The notes beneath the pieces were generated by a model. The model saw nothing but the letters and a program-made list of their open reading frames with translations. It made no database searches and was not told where the DNA came from. From the NCBI GenBank assembly GCA_934646185.1, contig CAKUEH010000014.1:3419-67418 (forward strand): a stretch of DNA of 64,000 nucleotides, in the 5' to 3' direction. Origin of the DNA: an uncultured Oscillospiraceae bacterium. GTDB taxonomy: Bacteria > Bacillota > Clostridia > Oscillospirales > Oscillospiraceae. Position numbers and translations under genes: made by a program. Positions within the stretch are counted from its first letter, which is position 1; each line of letters opens with the position of its first letter. Shown in pieces: positions 1-7,907 of this stretch.

Positions 1-771
1 AAAACCTACACCGATGAAGAGACCGGCCAGACGATCATCGCCGGCATGGGTGAGCTTCATCTGGAGATTATCGTTGACCGCCTGCTCCGGGAGTTCAAGG
101 TCGAGGCAAACGTCGGCGCGCCGCAGGTCGCCTATAAAGAGACCGTTCGCAAGAAGGTCAATCAGGAGACGAAATACGCGCGTCAGTCCGGCGGCAAGGG
201 CCAGTACGGCCATGTCAAGATCACCGTCGAACCCAACGAGAGCGGCAAGGGCTTCGAGTTTATCAACGCCACCGTCGGCGGCTCGATTCCGAAGGAATTC
301 ATTCCCGCGGTCGAGCAGGGCATCCGCGGCGCGATGGAGGCAGGCGTTCTGGCCGGCTTCCCCGTGGTCGACGTGAAGGTCACGCTGTACGACGGCTCCT
401 ATCACGAGGTCGACTCGTCTGAGCTCGCGTTCAAGATCGCCGGTTCCATGGCGTTCAAGGAGGCCTGCCAGAAGGCGGATCCCGTCATTCTCGAGCCCAT
501 CATGAAGGTCTGCATCATTGTCCCCGACGAGTATATGGGCGACGTCATCGGCGACGTCACCTCCCGGCGCGGCAATATCGCGGGCCTGACACAGCGCAAC
601 GGCGCGCAGCAGATCGACTGCTTCGTTCCGCTTTCCGAGATGTTCGGCTACGCAACCAACCTCCGCTCGAGGACACAGGGCCGCGGCCAGTTCACCATGG
701 AGCCCAGCCACTATGTGGAGCTCTCCAAGAATCTGGCGGACGCCGTTATTTCGAAGCGCAGAGGATATTGA
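1..771 (+). CDS. fusA: Elongation factor G, C-terminal part (5' end outside window)
   Basis: The reading frame is open from base 1 and ends with TGA at 769-771, giving the last 256 residues of EF-G, the GTPase that drives ribosomal translocation. The visible part holds the end of domain III (AGMGELHLEII), domain IV (YKETVRKKV and the SGGKGQYGHV stretch) and domain V (LEPIMKVCI, GDVTSRRGNI). Domain IV is the part that enters the decoding site. The next gene is tuf, the usual order at the end of the str operon. Identity is certain; the start lies upstream of the window. Confidence 0.98.
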   Translation, partial: KTYTDEETGQTIIAGMGELHLEIIVDRLLREFKVEANVGAPQVAYKETVRKKVNQETKYARQSGGKGQYGHVKITVEPNESGKGFEFINATVGGSIPKEFIPAVEQGIRGAMEAGVLAGFPVVDVKVTLYDGSYHEVDSSELAFKIAGSMAFKEACQKADPVILEPIMKVCIIVPDEYMGDVIGDVTSRRGNIAGLTQRNGAQQIDCFVPLSEMFGYATNLRSRTQGRGQFTMEPSHYVELSKNLADAVISKRRGY

Positions 772-804
772 TCGCATCAGACCCGTTTGCGTTGGAAATT
801 CTTC

Positions 805-833
805 TTGTCAAATCGGCAAATGTCGTGTATGAT
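805..833 (+). promoter_or_regulatory. Sigma-A promoter for tuf
   Basis: TTGTCA (805-810), a 17-base spacer and TATGAT (828-833) lie in the fusA-tuf gap, so tuf can be transcribed independently of the str operon. Start of transcription is expected near 840, about 48 bases before the tuf ATG. Inferred from consensus only. Confidence 0.75.
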
Positions 834-887
834 GAAGAGGATGCAAAAATAATACCGTAAGTGAATCAACTAAGGAGGATAATCCAA

Positions 888-2141
888 ATGGCAAAACAGC
901 ATTTTATTAAGGATAAGCCCCATGTCAACGTCGGCACCATCGGCCACATCGACCATGGCAAGACCACGCTGACCGCAGCCATCACCAAGTACCTGGCTTT
1001 CTTCGGCGACGCTGAGTACACCGACTATTCTTCCATCGATAAGGCTCCGGAAGAGCGCGAGCGCGGCATCACCATCAACACCGCTCACGTCGAGTACCAG
1101 ACCAACGACCGTATCGGCCACAACTACAAGACCGGCGAAGACAACGTCGAGATCAAGGGCCGTCACTACGCCCACGTCGACTGCCCGGGCCACGCTGACT
1201 ACATCAAGAACATGATCACCGGCGCTGCTCAGATGGACGGCGCGATCCTGGTCATCGCTGCTTCCGACGGCCCCATGGCTCAGACCAAGGAGCATCTGCT
1301 TCTGGCCCGTCAGGTTAACGTTCCTTCCGTCCTCGTCTTCCTGAACAAGGTCGACCAGGTCGACGATGAAGAGCTGCTTGAGCTCGTCGAGATGGAAGTC
1401 CGCGAGACTCTGTCCTTCTACGGCTTCCCGGGCGACGATACCCCCATCATCCGCGGCTCCGCTCTGAACGCTCTGGCTTCCGAGTCCACCGACCCGAAGG
1501 CTCCCGAGTATGCTTGCATCGAAGAGCTCATGCAGGCTGTTGACACCTGGATCCCGACCCCGGACCGCAAGGCTGACCAGCCCTTCCTGATGCCGGTTGA
1601 GGACGTCTTCACCATCTCCGGCCGCGGCACTGTCGCTACCGGTCGTGTCGAGCGCGGCGTCATCAAGAAGAACGAGCCCGTCGAGATCGTTGGCCTCGCG
1701 GACGAGAAGAAGTCCACCGTCGTCACCGACATCGAAATGTTCCACAAGCTCATGGACTACGCTGAGGCTGGCGACAACATCGGCGCTCTGCTCCGCGGCA
1801 TCGACAAGAAGTCCATCGAAAGAGGCCAGGTCCTGTCCAAGCCCGGCTCCATCCATCCGCACACCAAGTTCGTTGGCCAGGTCTACGTTCTGTCCAAGGA
1901 CGAAGGCGGCCGTCATACCCCGTTCTTCAACAACTATCGTCCGCAGTTCTACTTCAGAACCACTGACGTGACCGGCATCATCTCCCTGCCCGAAGGCGTT
2001 GAGATGTGCATGCCTGGCGATAACATCGACATGAAGGTCGAGCTGATCACCCCGATCGCTATCGAGAAGGGCCTCCGCTTCGCTATCCGTGAAGGCGGCC
2101 GTACCGTTGGTTCCGGCGTCGTCATCGAGATCGACGAGTAA
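888..2141 (+). CDS. tuf: Elongation factor Tu with an extra segment after switch I
   Basis: EF-Tu carries aminoacyl-tRNA to the ribosome as a GTP complex. The protein is 417 residues, longer than the usual 393-400. The ATG at 888 follows AAGGAGG and starts the normal MAKQ N-terminus; an in-frame GTG at 861 is upstream of that site and is not used. GTPase motifs are intact: GHIDHGKT (19-26), DCPGH (98-102) and NKVD. Residues 73-91 (bases 1104-1160) are 19 residues where E. coli EF-Tu has two, in the turn between HVEY and RHYAHVDCPGH. Domains II and III look standard (RGTVATGRVERG, GGRHTPFF, TVGSGVV). It has its own promoter and a strong terminator. Confidence 0.98.
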   Translation: MAKQHFIKDKPHVNVGTIGHIDHGKTTLTAAITKYLAFFGDAEYTDYSSIDKAPEERERGITINTAHVEYQTNDRIGHNYKTGEDNVEIKGRHYAHVDCPGHADYIKNMITGAAQMDGAILVIAASDGPMAQTKEHLLLARQVNVPSVLVFLNKVDQVDDEELLELVEMEVRETLSFYGFPGDDTPIIRGSALNALASESTDPKAPEYACIEELMQAVDTWIPTPDRKADQPFLMPVEDVFTISGRGTVATGRVERGVIKKNEPVEIVGLADEKKSTVVTDIEMFHKLMDYAEAGDNIGALLRGIDKKSIERGQVLSKPGSIHPHTKFVGQVYVLSKDEGGRHTPFFNNYRPQFYFRTTDVTGIISLPEGVEMCMPGDNIDMKVELITPIAIEKGLRFAIREGGRTVGSGVVIEIDE

Positions 2142-2166
2142 TTTCGCCAAAACCCCATAAAGCAGC

Positions 2167-2197
2167 AGCGCCCGGCATAATGCCGGGCGCTGTTTTT
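2167..2197 (+). terminator. Intrinsic terminator of tuf
   Basis: An 11-base-pair GC-rich stem (AGCGCCCGGCA / TGCCGGGCGCT) with a 3-base loop is followed by GTTTTT, 25 bases after the tuf stop codon. Confidence 0.93.
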
Positions 2198-2200
2198 GTA

Positions 2201-2229
2201 CAAAGAAAACCACCGGCAGTGCCGGTGGT
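2201..2229 (-). terminator. Possible minus-strand terminator (hpt side)
   Basis: A perfect inverted repeat ACCACCGGCA / TGCCGGTGGT (2209-2229) is followed on the minus strand by a T-rich run (TTTTCTTTG). It faces transcription from hpt, 210 bases away across a repeat, so it may end that transcript. Confidence 0.5.
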
Positions 2230-2243
2230 TATGATCCTATATC

Positions 2244-2382
2244 GTAGGGGCGGACGCCTCTGCCCGCCCGTTTAAATGTAGGGGCCGATGCCCACATCGG
2301 CCCGGCAGATTGCACCAATTCAACGGTAATATTCGACGAATTCGTATCTGCCCAGTGGGCCGATGTGGGCATCGGCCCCTAC
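2244..2382. repeat. Family A palindromic repeat (one full copy plus one arm)
   Basis: This fills most of the tuf-hpt gap (2142-2440). The full copy at 2278-2382 begins GTAGGGGCCGATG and ends CATCGGCCCCTAC, each arm being itself a palindrome (GGCCGATG...CATCGGCC), with a 55-base AT-richer linker between. A single variant arm (GTAGGGGCGGACG) sits just upstream at 2244-2270. The same element recurs at about eight places in the window. Confidence 0.85.
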
Positions 2383-2440
2383 AAACAGAGCGGAACCGTG
2401 CAGCAAAGCAGGTAAAACGATCTTTGCTTGATTGCGGTAT

Positions 2441-2992
2441 TTATTTATAGCATTCCGGCTTCAGAATGCCGATGTAGGGGAGATTGCGGTAGAAATTTGC
2501 GTAATCGAGGCCGTAGCCGACGACGAATTCGTCCGGGATCTCGAAGCCGCACATGTCGGTCTTATAGCTCTCGGGATGGCGCGTTGCCTTGTCGAGAAAT
2601 GAAATGGTCGTGATGGATGCGGGGTTCCGCGCGCCGAAGAGCTGCCGCAGGTACTGCATGGTGAGGCCCGAGTCGATGATGTCCTCGACGATGACCACAT
2701 GGCGGCCCGTGATGTTGTTGTCCAGATCCTTGATGAGACGGACGACGCCGGTGGACTGCGCGGACGCGCCGTAGCTGGAGACGGCGATGAAGTCCATGTC
2801 GATGGCGCAGTTCATGCAGCGGCACAGATCGATGTAGAAGAACGACGCGCCCTTGAGCACGCAGACCAGCACGGGACGCTTGTCTCCGAGCTTCGCGGTC
2901 AGATCTGCGCCGAGCTGCTCGACGCGGGCGGCAATGGCTTTTTCGGTAAACAGGACGCGCTCAATGTCCTGTTCAGGCGTTCTGATGAGCAT
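2441..2992 (-). CDS. hpt: Hypoxanthine phosphoribosyltransferase
   Basis: A 183-residue purine-salvage enzyme that joins hypoxanthine or guanine to PRPP to make IMP or GMP. The PRPP-binding loop reads VVIVEDIIDSGLTM and the early VCVLKGASFF motif is typical of the family. The ATG at 2992 is chosen over an upstream in-frame start at 3058 because GGAGGAAATT precedes it and MLIRTPEQDIERVLF matches the family N-terminus. It is divergent from purA, which fits linked purine salvage and synthesis. Confidence 0.95.
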   Translation of the reverse strand: MLIRTPEQDIERVLFTEKAIAARVEQLGADLTAKLGDKRPVLVCVLKGASFFYIDLCRCMNCAIDMDFIAVSSYGASAQSTGVVRLIKDLDNNITGRHVVIVEDIIDSGLTMQYLRQLFGARNPASITTISFLDKATRHPESYKTDMCGFEIPDEFVVGYGLDYANFYRNLPYIGILKPECYK

Positions 2993-3037
2993 AATTTCCT
3001 CCAAAATAGCCGGAAAACCGGCGTTGTCAACTTTTCC

Positions 3038-3066
3038 ATTATAAACAGAGAAATACAATAAGTAAA
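3038..3066 (-). promoter_or_regulatory. Sigma-A promoter for hpt
   Basis: On the minus strand TTTACT, a 17-base spacer and TATAAT lie 46-74 bases upstream of the hpt ATG. Part of the AT-rich divergent hpt/purA control region. Confidence 0.75.
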
Positions 3067-3125
3067 ATAGATAAACCTAATTGAGAATATAATCAACGCT
3101 TATTATGAACATTATAAAACAGACA

Positions 3126-3154
3126 TTTACAAACCGGGAAAAATCGCATATAAT
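3126..3154 (+). promoter_or_regulatory. Sigma-A promoter for purA-purB
   Basis: TTTACA (3126-3131), 17 bases, TATAAT (3149-3154). The expected start near 3161 leaves a leader of about 55 bases before the purA ATG. No purine riboswitch core was seen in it. Confidence 0.78.
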
Positions 3155-3215
3155 CGGCCAGGAATGAAAAAATAAAACTAAAACTGCGGTAAAAACGGAT
3201 AAGGAGTTTTGAGTT

Positions 3216-4490
3216 ATGAGCAACTGCGCGATCGTAGGCATCAACTGGGGCGACGAGGGCAAGGGCCGGATGGTCGACCTCATCGCAAAAGAGTATGACA
3301 TCGTCTGCCGGTATCAGGGCGGCAACAATGCGGGGCACACCATTGTGAACGAATACGGAAAATTTGCCCTCCATCTGATTCCCTCCGGCATCTGCCTGCC
3401 GGGCGTGGTGAACGTACTGGGCAACGGCGTCGTGATCGATCTGGAGAGCCTGTGCGGCGAGATCGAGGCGCTGCAGAAGGCGGGCGTTTCTGTTACGCCG
3501 GAGAACTTCAAAATTTCCGAGCGCGCCACCATCGTCTTCCCGTACCACCGTGCGCTGGACGGGCTGGAGGAGGCCCGTCTGAAGGACAAGAAATACGGTT
3601 CCACCCTGCGCGGCATCGCGCCGGTCTACTCCGACAAATATCAGAAGAAGACCATCATGATGGGCGAGCTGCTGTACCCGAACTATCTCGAAAAGCGGCT
3701 GGCCAGCATTCTGGAGTGGAAAAACCTGACCATTCAGAATGTCTACGGCGCGGATGCGTACAAGCTCGAGGACATGCTGGCGTGGTGCCGTGAATTCGGC
3801 TCGAAGCTGGCACCCTATATCTGCGACACCAGCAAATATCTCTACGAGGCTGAAAAGGCCGGCAAGAACATCATGTTCGAGGCCCAGCTCGGCGCGCTGC
3901 GCGACATCGACTTCGGCATTTTCCCGTACACCTCCTCCTCTTCCTCCAACGCGGGCTATGCCTGCGTCGGCGCGGGCATCCCCGGCAGCCATGTCGACCG
4001 CACGGTCGGCATTGTCAAGGCGTATTCCACCTGCGTGGGCGAGGGCCCGTTCACGGCGGAATGGTTCGGCGACGAGGCTGAGCAGCTGCGCGTGGCCGGC
4101 GGCGAATACGGCGCGTCCACGGGCCGTCCGCGCCGCGTCGGCCCCATCGACCTGGTCGCGACGCGCTACGGCTGCCGCATCCAGGGCGCGACCGAGGTCG
4201 CGCTCACGAAGCTGGACGTCCTGTCCTACATGAAGCAGATCCCCGTCTGCACGCAGTATGAGGTCAACGGCGAGAAGACCGACGATTTCCCGTTCACCGC
4301 TGTCATTGACGAGGCGAAGCCCGTCCTGACGACCGTTCCCGGCTGGGGCTGTGATATCTCCGGCGTCCGGAAGTATGAGGATCTGCCGCAGGCCGCGCGC
4401 GATTACGTCGAATATGTCGAAAAGGCCATCGGCGTGCGCATCAGCTATGTCTCCGTCGGCGCGGGCCGCGATGAGATCATCTACCGCTAA
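3216..4490 (+). CDS. purA: Adenylosuccinate synthetase
   Basis: Catalyses GTP-dependent joining of IMP and aspartate, the first committed step to AMP. The protein has 424 residues and starts at an ATG after AAGGAGT. The P-loop reads WGDEGKGR; many family members have GDEGKGK, so the last lysine is arginine here, which I believe is common in a clostridial subgroup. RYQGGNNAGHT, TRGRP-like STGRPRRVGPID and the C-terminal SVGAGRDEII are present. It forms an operon with purB 11 bases downstream. Confidence 0.97.
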   Translation: MSNCAIVGINWGDEGKGRMVDLIAKEYDIVCRYQGGNNAGHTIVNEYGKFALHLIPSGICLPGVVNVLGNGVVIDLESLCGEIEALQKAGVSVTPENFKISERATIVFPYHRALDGLEEARLKDKKYGSTLRGIAPVYSDKYQKKTIMMGELLYPNYLEKRLASILEWKNLTIQNVYGADAYKLEDMLAWCREFGSKLAPYICDTSKYLYEAEKAGKNIMFEAQLGALRDIDFGIFPYTSSSSSNAGYACVGAGIPGSHVDRTVGIVKAYSTCVGEGPFTAEWFGDEAEQLRVAGGEYGASTGRPRRVGPIDLVATRYGCRIQGATEVALTKLDVLSYMKQIPVCTQYEVNGEKTDDFPFTAVIDEAKPVLTTVPGWGCDISGVRKYEDLPQAARDYVEYVEKAIGVRISYVSVGAGRDEIIYR

Positions 4491-4501
4491 AAGGAGCCGC
4501 C

Positions 4502-5917
4502 ATGAAACCGACGTATGAAAGCCCGCTGGCCTCGCGCTACGCGTCGAAGACGATGCTGCACCTGTTCTCCCCGGATATGCGCTACGAGACGTGGCGCAGG
4601 CTCTGGGTCGCGCTGGCGCGGGCGGAGCACACGCTGGGCCTGCCCATCACGCAGGCGCAGGTGGACGAGCTGGCCGCGCACGTGAGCCCCATCGACTACG
4701 ATGTGGTCGCGGCGCGGGAAAAAGAGGTCCGACACGACGTCATGGCGCATATCTACGCCTACGGCCTTGACGCGCCCGGCGCGAGGGGCGTGATCCACCT
4801 GGGGGCAACGAGCTGCTATGTGACAGACAACGCAGATCTGATTTTATACCGCGAGGCCCTGCGCTATCTGGAAAAGGAATTGAAGGCCGCCATGCGGAAT
4901 CTGTGCGATTTCGCCGACCGCTATGCCGCCATGCCCGCCCTCGCCTACACGCACTATCAGCCCGCGCAGCTGACGACCATCGGCAAGCGCGCGGCGCTGT
5001 GGCTGCAGGATCTGATGCTGGATCTCGAGGAGGTGCAGGACACGCTGCGCGCGTTCCGCTTCCTCGGCTGCCGCGGCACGACCGGCACGGAAGCCAGCTT
5101 CGTCGAGCTCTTCGACGGCGATACGGCGAAGATCGACGAGATGAACCGGCAGATCGCCGCGGAATTCGGCTTTGCGCGCTGCTATCCCGTCTGCGGGCAG
5201 ACGTATCCCAGAAAGCTCGACAGCCGGATTTTGAACGTGCTGTCGTCCATCTGCCAGAGCGCCTGCCGCATGGCGACGGATATCCGGCTCCTGCAGCACG
5301 ACCGGCAGGTCGAGGAGCCGTTCGAGGACAAGCAGATCGGCTCGTCCGCCATGCCGTATAAGCGCAACCCCATGCGCTGCGAGCGCATCTGCTCGCTGGC
5401 CCGCTATGTGATCGCCGACGCGCAGAACGCGCCCATGACGGCCATGACGCAGTGGCTCGAGCGGACGCTCGACGATTCGGCCAACCGGCGTATCAGTCTG
5501 CCGGAGGCGTTTCTGGCGACGGACGGCGTGCTGCGGCTCGTGCAGAACGTTACGAAGGGGCTGCATGTGAATGAAAAGATCGTGGAGAAGCTCGTGCGGG
5601 ACTATCTGCCGTTCATCGCGACGGAAAACCTGATGATGGCCGCCGCCAAGCGCGGCGGCGACCGCCAGCAGCTGCACGAGATCATCCGCGAGGCGTCCAT
5701 GCAGGAGACGGCGAAGATGAAAAACGGCGAGAGCTGGGATCTGGTCTCCCAGCTGGCCGCGCGGCCGGAATTCGGCATGACGGCCGAAGAGATCCGCGCC
5801 GAGCTCGAGCCTGCCCGCTACATCGGCCGCTGCCCGGAGCAGGTCGCGTCCATGACAAGCGCCTGCCGCGCCCTGATCGGAGCAGACGCCCAGCAGGCGG
5901 AGGAGCTGACACTGTAA
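4502..5917 (+). CDS. purB: Adenylosuccinate lyase
   Basis: A 471-residue fumarase/aspartase-superfamily enzyme that releases fumarate from SAICAR and from adenylosuccinate. The superfamily signature is GSSAMPYKRNPMRCE; THYQPAQLTTIGKRA carries a family histidine. It starts with ATG after AAAGGAG, 11 bases after purA, so the two AMP-branch enzymes are co-transcribed. The length fits the longer, eukaryote-like subfamily seen in clostridia. Confidence 0.96.
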   Translation: MKPTYESPLASRYASKTMLHLFSPDMRYETWRRLWVALARAEHTLGLPITQAQVDELAAHVSPIDYDVVAAREKEVRHDVMAHIYAYGLDAPGARGVIHLGATSCYVTDNADLILYREALRYLEKELKAAMRNLCDFADRYAAMPALAYTHYQPAQLTTIGKRAALWLQDLMLDLEEVQDTLRAFRFLGCRGTTGTEASFVELFDGDTAKIDEMNRQIAAEFGFARCYPVCGQTYPRKLDSRILNVLSSICQSACRMATDIRLLQHDRQVEEPFEDKQIGSSAMPYKRNPMRCERICSLARYVIADAQNAPMTAMTQWLERTLDDSANRRISLPEAFLATDGVLRLVQNVTKGLHVNEKIVEKLVRDYLPFIATENLMMAAAKRGGDRQQLHEIIREASMQETAKMKNGESWDLVSQLAARPEFGMTAEEIRAELEPARYIGRCPEQVASMTSACRALIGADAQQAEELTL

Positions 5918-5929
5918 CAAATAAAACTG

Positions 5930-5974
5930 TGCCCGCGGGGGGACGCGCTCAGGCGTCTCCCGCGGGCATTTTTT
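5930..5974 (+). terminator. Intrinsic terminator of purA-purB
   Basis: A long GC-rich stem (TGCCCGCGG... / ...CCGCGGGCA, about 16 pairs with one bulge) is followed by TTTTTT. It overlaps the 3' end of the damaged small gene on the other strand. Confidence 0.92.
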
Positions 5975-6128
5975 CTTCCGCCGTGTCCAGATACTGTGCT
6001 TCCGCGTCCAGAATTGCCGCTTGCAGCTTTTCTCGCGCATGCTACGCCTCCGGAATCGTTCCCAGCTCGTCCAGAACCTCGTCGATTGCCCCGCACAGCC
6101 GGGCATGGAGCTTTGCATAATTGGTCAT
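5949..6128 (-). pseudogene. Small protein gene interrupted by an in-frame TAG
   Basis: From the ATG at 6128 (after GGAGGTTTCATT) the frame encodes 28 residues beginning MTNYAKLHARLCGAIDEVL, then TAG at 6042-6044. The same frame continues for 30 more sensible, acidic and helical residues (AREKLQAAILDAEAQYLD) to TGA at 5949-5951. The complete 59-codon frame resembles short clostridial helical proteins of unknown function that I recall but cannot name. A single CAG-to-TAG change would explain the break; a shorter functional peptide or amber read-through is also possible. It is divergent from the XRE gene at 6258. Confidence 0.6.
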
Positions 6129-6159
6129 AATGAAACCTCCCTGTTTTTGGAATGAAAAC

Positions 6160-6165
6160 ATTATA
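6160..6165 (-). promoter_or_regulatory. Extended -10 for the small interrupted gene
   Basis: On the minus strand TGTTATAAT gives a TGn-TATAAT extended -10 element, 32 bases upstream of the ATG at 6128. The -35 region is weak. Confidence 0.5.
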
Positions 6166-6220
6166 ACACAAAGTTGTGAATTAGTACAGCTACAGGGACT
6201 AAAAGTATATTGTCGCTTCC

Positions 6221-6226
6221 TATAAT
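6221..6226 (+). promoter_or_regulatory. Possible -10 of the XRE regulator
   Basis: TATAAT lies 31 bases before the ATG at 6258. No good -35 is visible, which would fit a regulated promoter, but evidence is thin. Confidence 0.4.
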
Positions 6227-6257
6227 CATCGTAGTACATGTAGTAGGCGGTGATGGG

Positions 6258-6497
6258 ATGAAGCTGAATCAGGCGGTCAGTCTGCGGTTGGCGGAGCTGA
6301 TGCAGGCACGAGCCATGACGCAGTATCAGCTTTCGACAAAGAGCGGCGTCCCGAAATCGTCGATCGGTAATATCATGCACTGTGCATACGATTCCGTGAA
6401 GCTCCGCGTTCTGCACGAGCTGTGTCAGGGCCTTTCCATCAGCCTGCCGGAATTTTTTGATTCCCCGTTGTTTTATGAGGAGAATCTGGAGCCATGA
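6258..6497 (+). CDS. Small XRE-family helix-turn-helix regulator
   Basis: A 79-residue protein that is almost only a Cro/CI-type DNA-binding domain: AELMQARAMTQYQLSTKSGV is helix-turn-helix 1-2, and PKSSIGNIMHCAYDSVKLRV covers the recognition helix. It ends SPLFYEENLEP, a tail typical of a clostridial single-domain XRE subfamily. I chose the ATG at 6258 over the ATG at 6210 because the upstream extension is unlike the family and GGCGG precedes 6258. It probably regulates itself or the divergent small gene; its target is not shown by the sequence. Confidence 0.82.
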   Translation: MKLNQAVSLRLAELMQARAMTQYQLSTKSGVPKSSIGNIMHCAYDSVKLRVLHELCQGLSISLPEFFDSPLFYEENLEP

Positions 6498-6539
6498 TGG
6501 AAGCTGGAGCTGGTTGAGCGGTCACGATGCGCTCAGCAA

Positions 6540-6715
6540 TGCAAGAACTCTTCTTAGAAATCAGCGACTGCGGCACAGCATTTTCTTTTGCTTCTCCAAA
6601 AGAAAACGCTGGCAAAAGAAAACGAGCCCGGAGGGATTTCGATTTCCCTCCGGACCTCCTTGAACCGACCAGAAAAACCCCTTCGGTTTTTCTGGACTTT
6701 TCCTGCGAGATTTGA
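6540..6715. repeat. Block of short hairpins without a gene
   Basis: Part of the gene-free stretch 6498-7043. It holds an A/T-rich inverted repeat (TTTTCTTTTG ... CAAAAGAAAA), a GGAGGGA/TCCCTCC hairpin near 6635-6655, and a strong CCAGAAAAACC / GGTTTTTCTGG hairpin at about 6668-6695. Short frames here have no Shine-Dalgarno site and look like repeat sequence, not protein. Confidence 0.5.
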
Positions 6716-6739
6716 TAGAACTCAGAATCTCGGACGTCC

Positions 6740-6815
6740 AAAGGCTCCCCTGAAAGGGGCCAAAGAGGTAGGGATGCGGGCGCGAAGCGCCTGAGAGGTT
6801 GCGGCGGGAAGCAGC
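6740..6815. repeat. Family B repeat, single end
   Basis: AAGGCTCCCC-TGAAAGGGG followed by GCGCGAAGCGCCTGAGAGGTTGCGGC is one end of the family B element; the partner end is missing or degenerate here. Confidence 0.65.
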
Positions 6816-6853
6816 GAAAAGCGAAAGCTCTTCGGCGGATTCGTACCGCACCC

Positions 6854-6957
6854 GTAGGGGCCGACGACTCTGTCGGCCCAATAAATGCTGCGGATTCGCC
6901 GCAGATTTTCGGGAAAAGCGCTGCATTCTGCGGGCGGACAGAGTCGTCCGCCCCTAC
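6854..6957. repeat. Family A palindromic repeat, full copy
   Basis: It starts GTAGGGGCCGACGACTCTG and ends GTCCGCCCCTAC. The linker contains the recurring ATTCGCCG...GATTTTCGG and GCATTCTGC segments. About 104 bp. Confidence 0.88.
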
Positions 6958-7001
6958 AAATACGCCTCTCGGTGATGCCTTGGCGGCCACCTGTACATGA
7001 A

Positions 7002-7034
7002 ATAAACAAACGCCTGCCCCTCACGGGGCAGGCG
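7002..7034 (-). terminator. Intrinsic terminator of the PrsW-like gene
   Basis: On the minus strand a GCGCCTGCCCC / GGGGCAGGCG stem with a 4-base loop is followed by TTTGTTTATT, about 10 bases after the stop codon. Confidence 0.88.
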
Positions 7035-7043
7035 CTTTTGCGC

Positions 7044-7775
7044 TTACAGATATTCCGCGTCGTAATTGTTGATGTACCGGTCGCGGCGGGACTGGCGTTT
7101 GACGAGGATGAACGCGATCGTGAACAGAATGGCCACGAACGCGGCGAACAGCCAGCCGTAGTGGACGGACTCGATCGTTGCGATATAGTCGTAGCAGCCG
7201 TGCAGGAACGCGGGCAGGAGCAGCGCCAGCACCCGGCAGAGCTTGGACGCGCTGTCCTTACCCTGCCCGTGCAGGCGCTTGGCAAGGCCGTACCACACGC
7301 CCATGAACACGCCGAAGCAGGCGTGGCCCGGCACGGCGGTCACAGCGCGCACCAGCGCGGTCGACAGGCCGTACATCAGCACATAGCTGATGTTCTCCCA
7401 CAGCGCGAAGCCGAGCGCGACGAATACCGCGTACACAACGCCGTCAAACTGGCAGTTGAAGGCGGCGGAGCGCCATGTCCGGCGCTTGAGCAGGAAGTAT
7501 TTCGCGCCCTCCTCGGAAAACGCGACGACGACAAAATACATGAGCACGTTATACGGCGTGCTGTTCTCCGGGAAATACCGGCCCAGCAGCCAGCTGCCGA
7601 AGCGCTCGAGCAGGAGCGCGATGAATGTGGCGGCGATGCCGTACAGCACGAGCGAAATGAGCAGCGGCGCGGGCTCCTTTTCCAGCTTGTCCGCGCGGTA
7701 GACGTGGACGAGCAGGAAAATGGCCGGGATCACCGCGGCGGCGATCAGGATCGGGTTGGTATAGAAGAAAATCAT
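7044..7775 (-). CDS. PrsW-like intramembrane metalloprotease
   Basis: A 243-residue multi-pass membrane protein with about seven hydrophobic segments. The family metal-site motifs are present in order: FSEEGAKYF (EExxxK type), FDGVVYA with GFALWENISY, PGHACFG and AFLHGCYDY. PrsW proteins cleave anti-sigma factors in the membrane in other Firmicutes; the substrate here is unknown and no sigma/anti-sigma pair is next to it. The ATG at 7775 is preferred because GGGAG lies nine bases upstream; the in-frame ATG at 7784 is too close to that site. Confidence 0.87.
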   Translation of the reverse strand: MIFFYTNPILIAAAVIPAIFLLVHVYRADKLEKEPAPLLISLVLYGIAATFIALLLERFGSWLLGRYFPENSTPYNVLMYFVVVAFSEEGAKYFLLKRRTWRSAAFNCQFDGVVYAVFVALGFALWENISYVLMYGLSTALVRAVTAVPGHACFGVFMGVWYGLAKRLHGQGKDSASKLCRVLALLLPAFLHGCYDYIATIESVHYGWLFAAFVAILFTIAFILVKRQSRRDRYINNYDAEYL

Positions 7776-7807
7776 ACGGCGCATCTCCCTATTTGCTTTA
7801 TGCGGAT

Positions 7808-7836
7808 ATTGAAGCATAAAAGCGGAAAAAAGTCAA
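7808..7836 (-). promoter_or_regulatory. Promoter of the PrsW-like gene
   Basis: Minus-strand TTGACT, 17 bases, TTCAAT. It is arranged back to back with the thrE-like promoter. Confidence 0.55.
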
Positions 7837-7848
7837 TTTGCTTTTTGC

Positions 7849-7877
7849 TTGCCGACGCGTCCGCGCCGTGGTATACT
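7849..7877 (+). promoter_or_regulatory. Promoter of the threonine/serine exporter genes
   Basis: TTGCCG (7849-7854), 17 bases, TATACT (7872-7877), 31 bases before the GTG start at 7908. Confidence 0.65.
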
Positions 7878-7907
7878 AAGGGAAAACCGGCAGGGGAGGC
7901 GAGACGT

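Noticed and set aside
2244..2382. A CRISPR array
   Set aside because: The repeats are long palindromes scattered across the window without regular spacing or unique spacers, and no cas gene is present.
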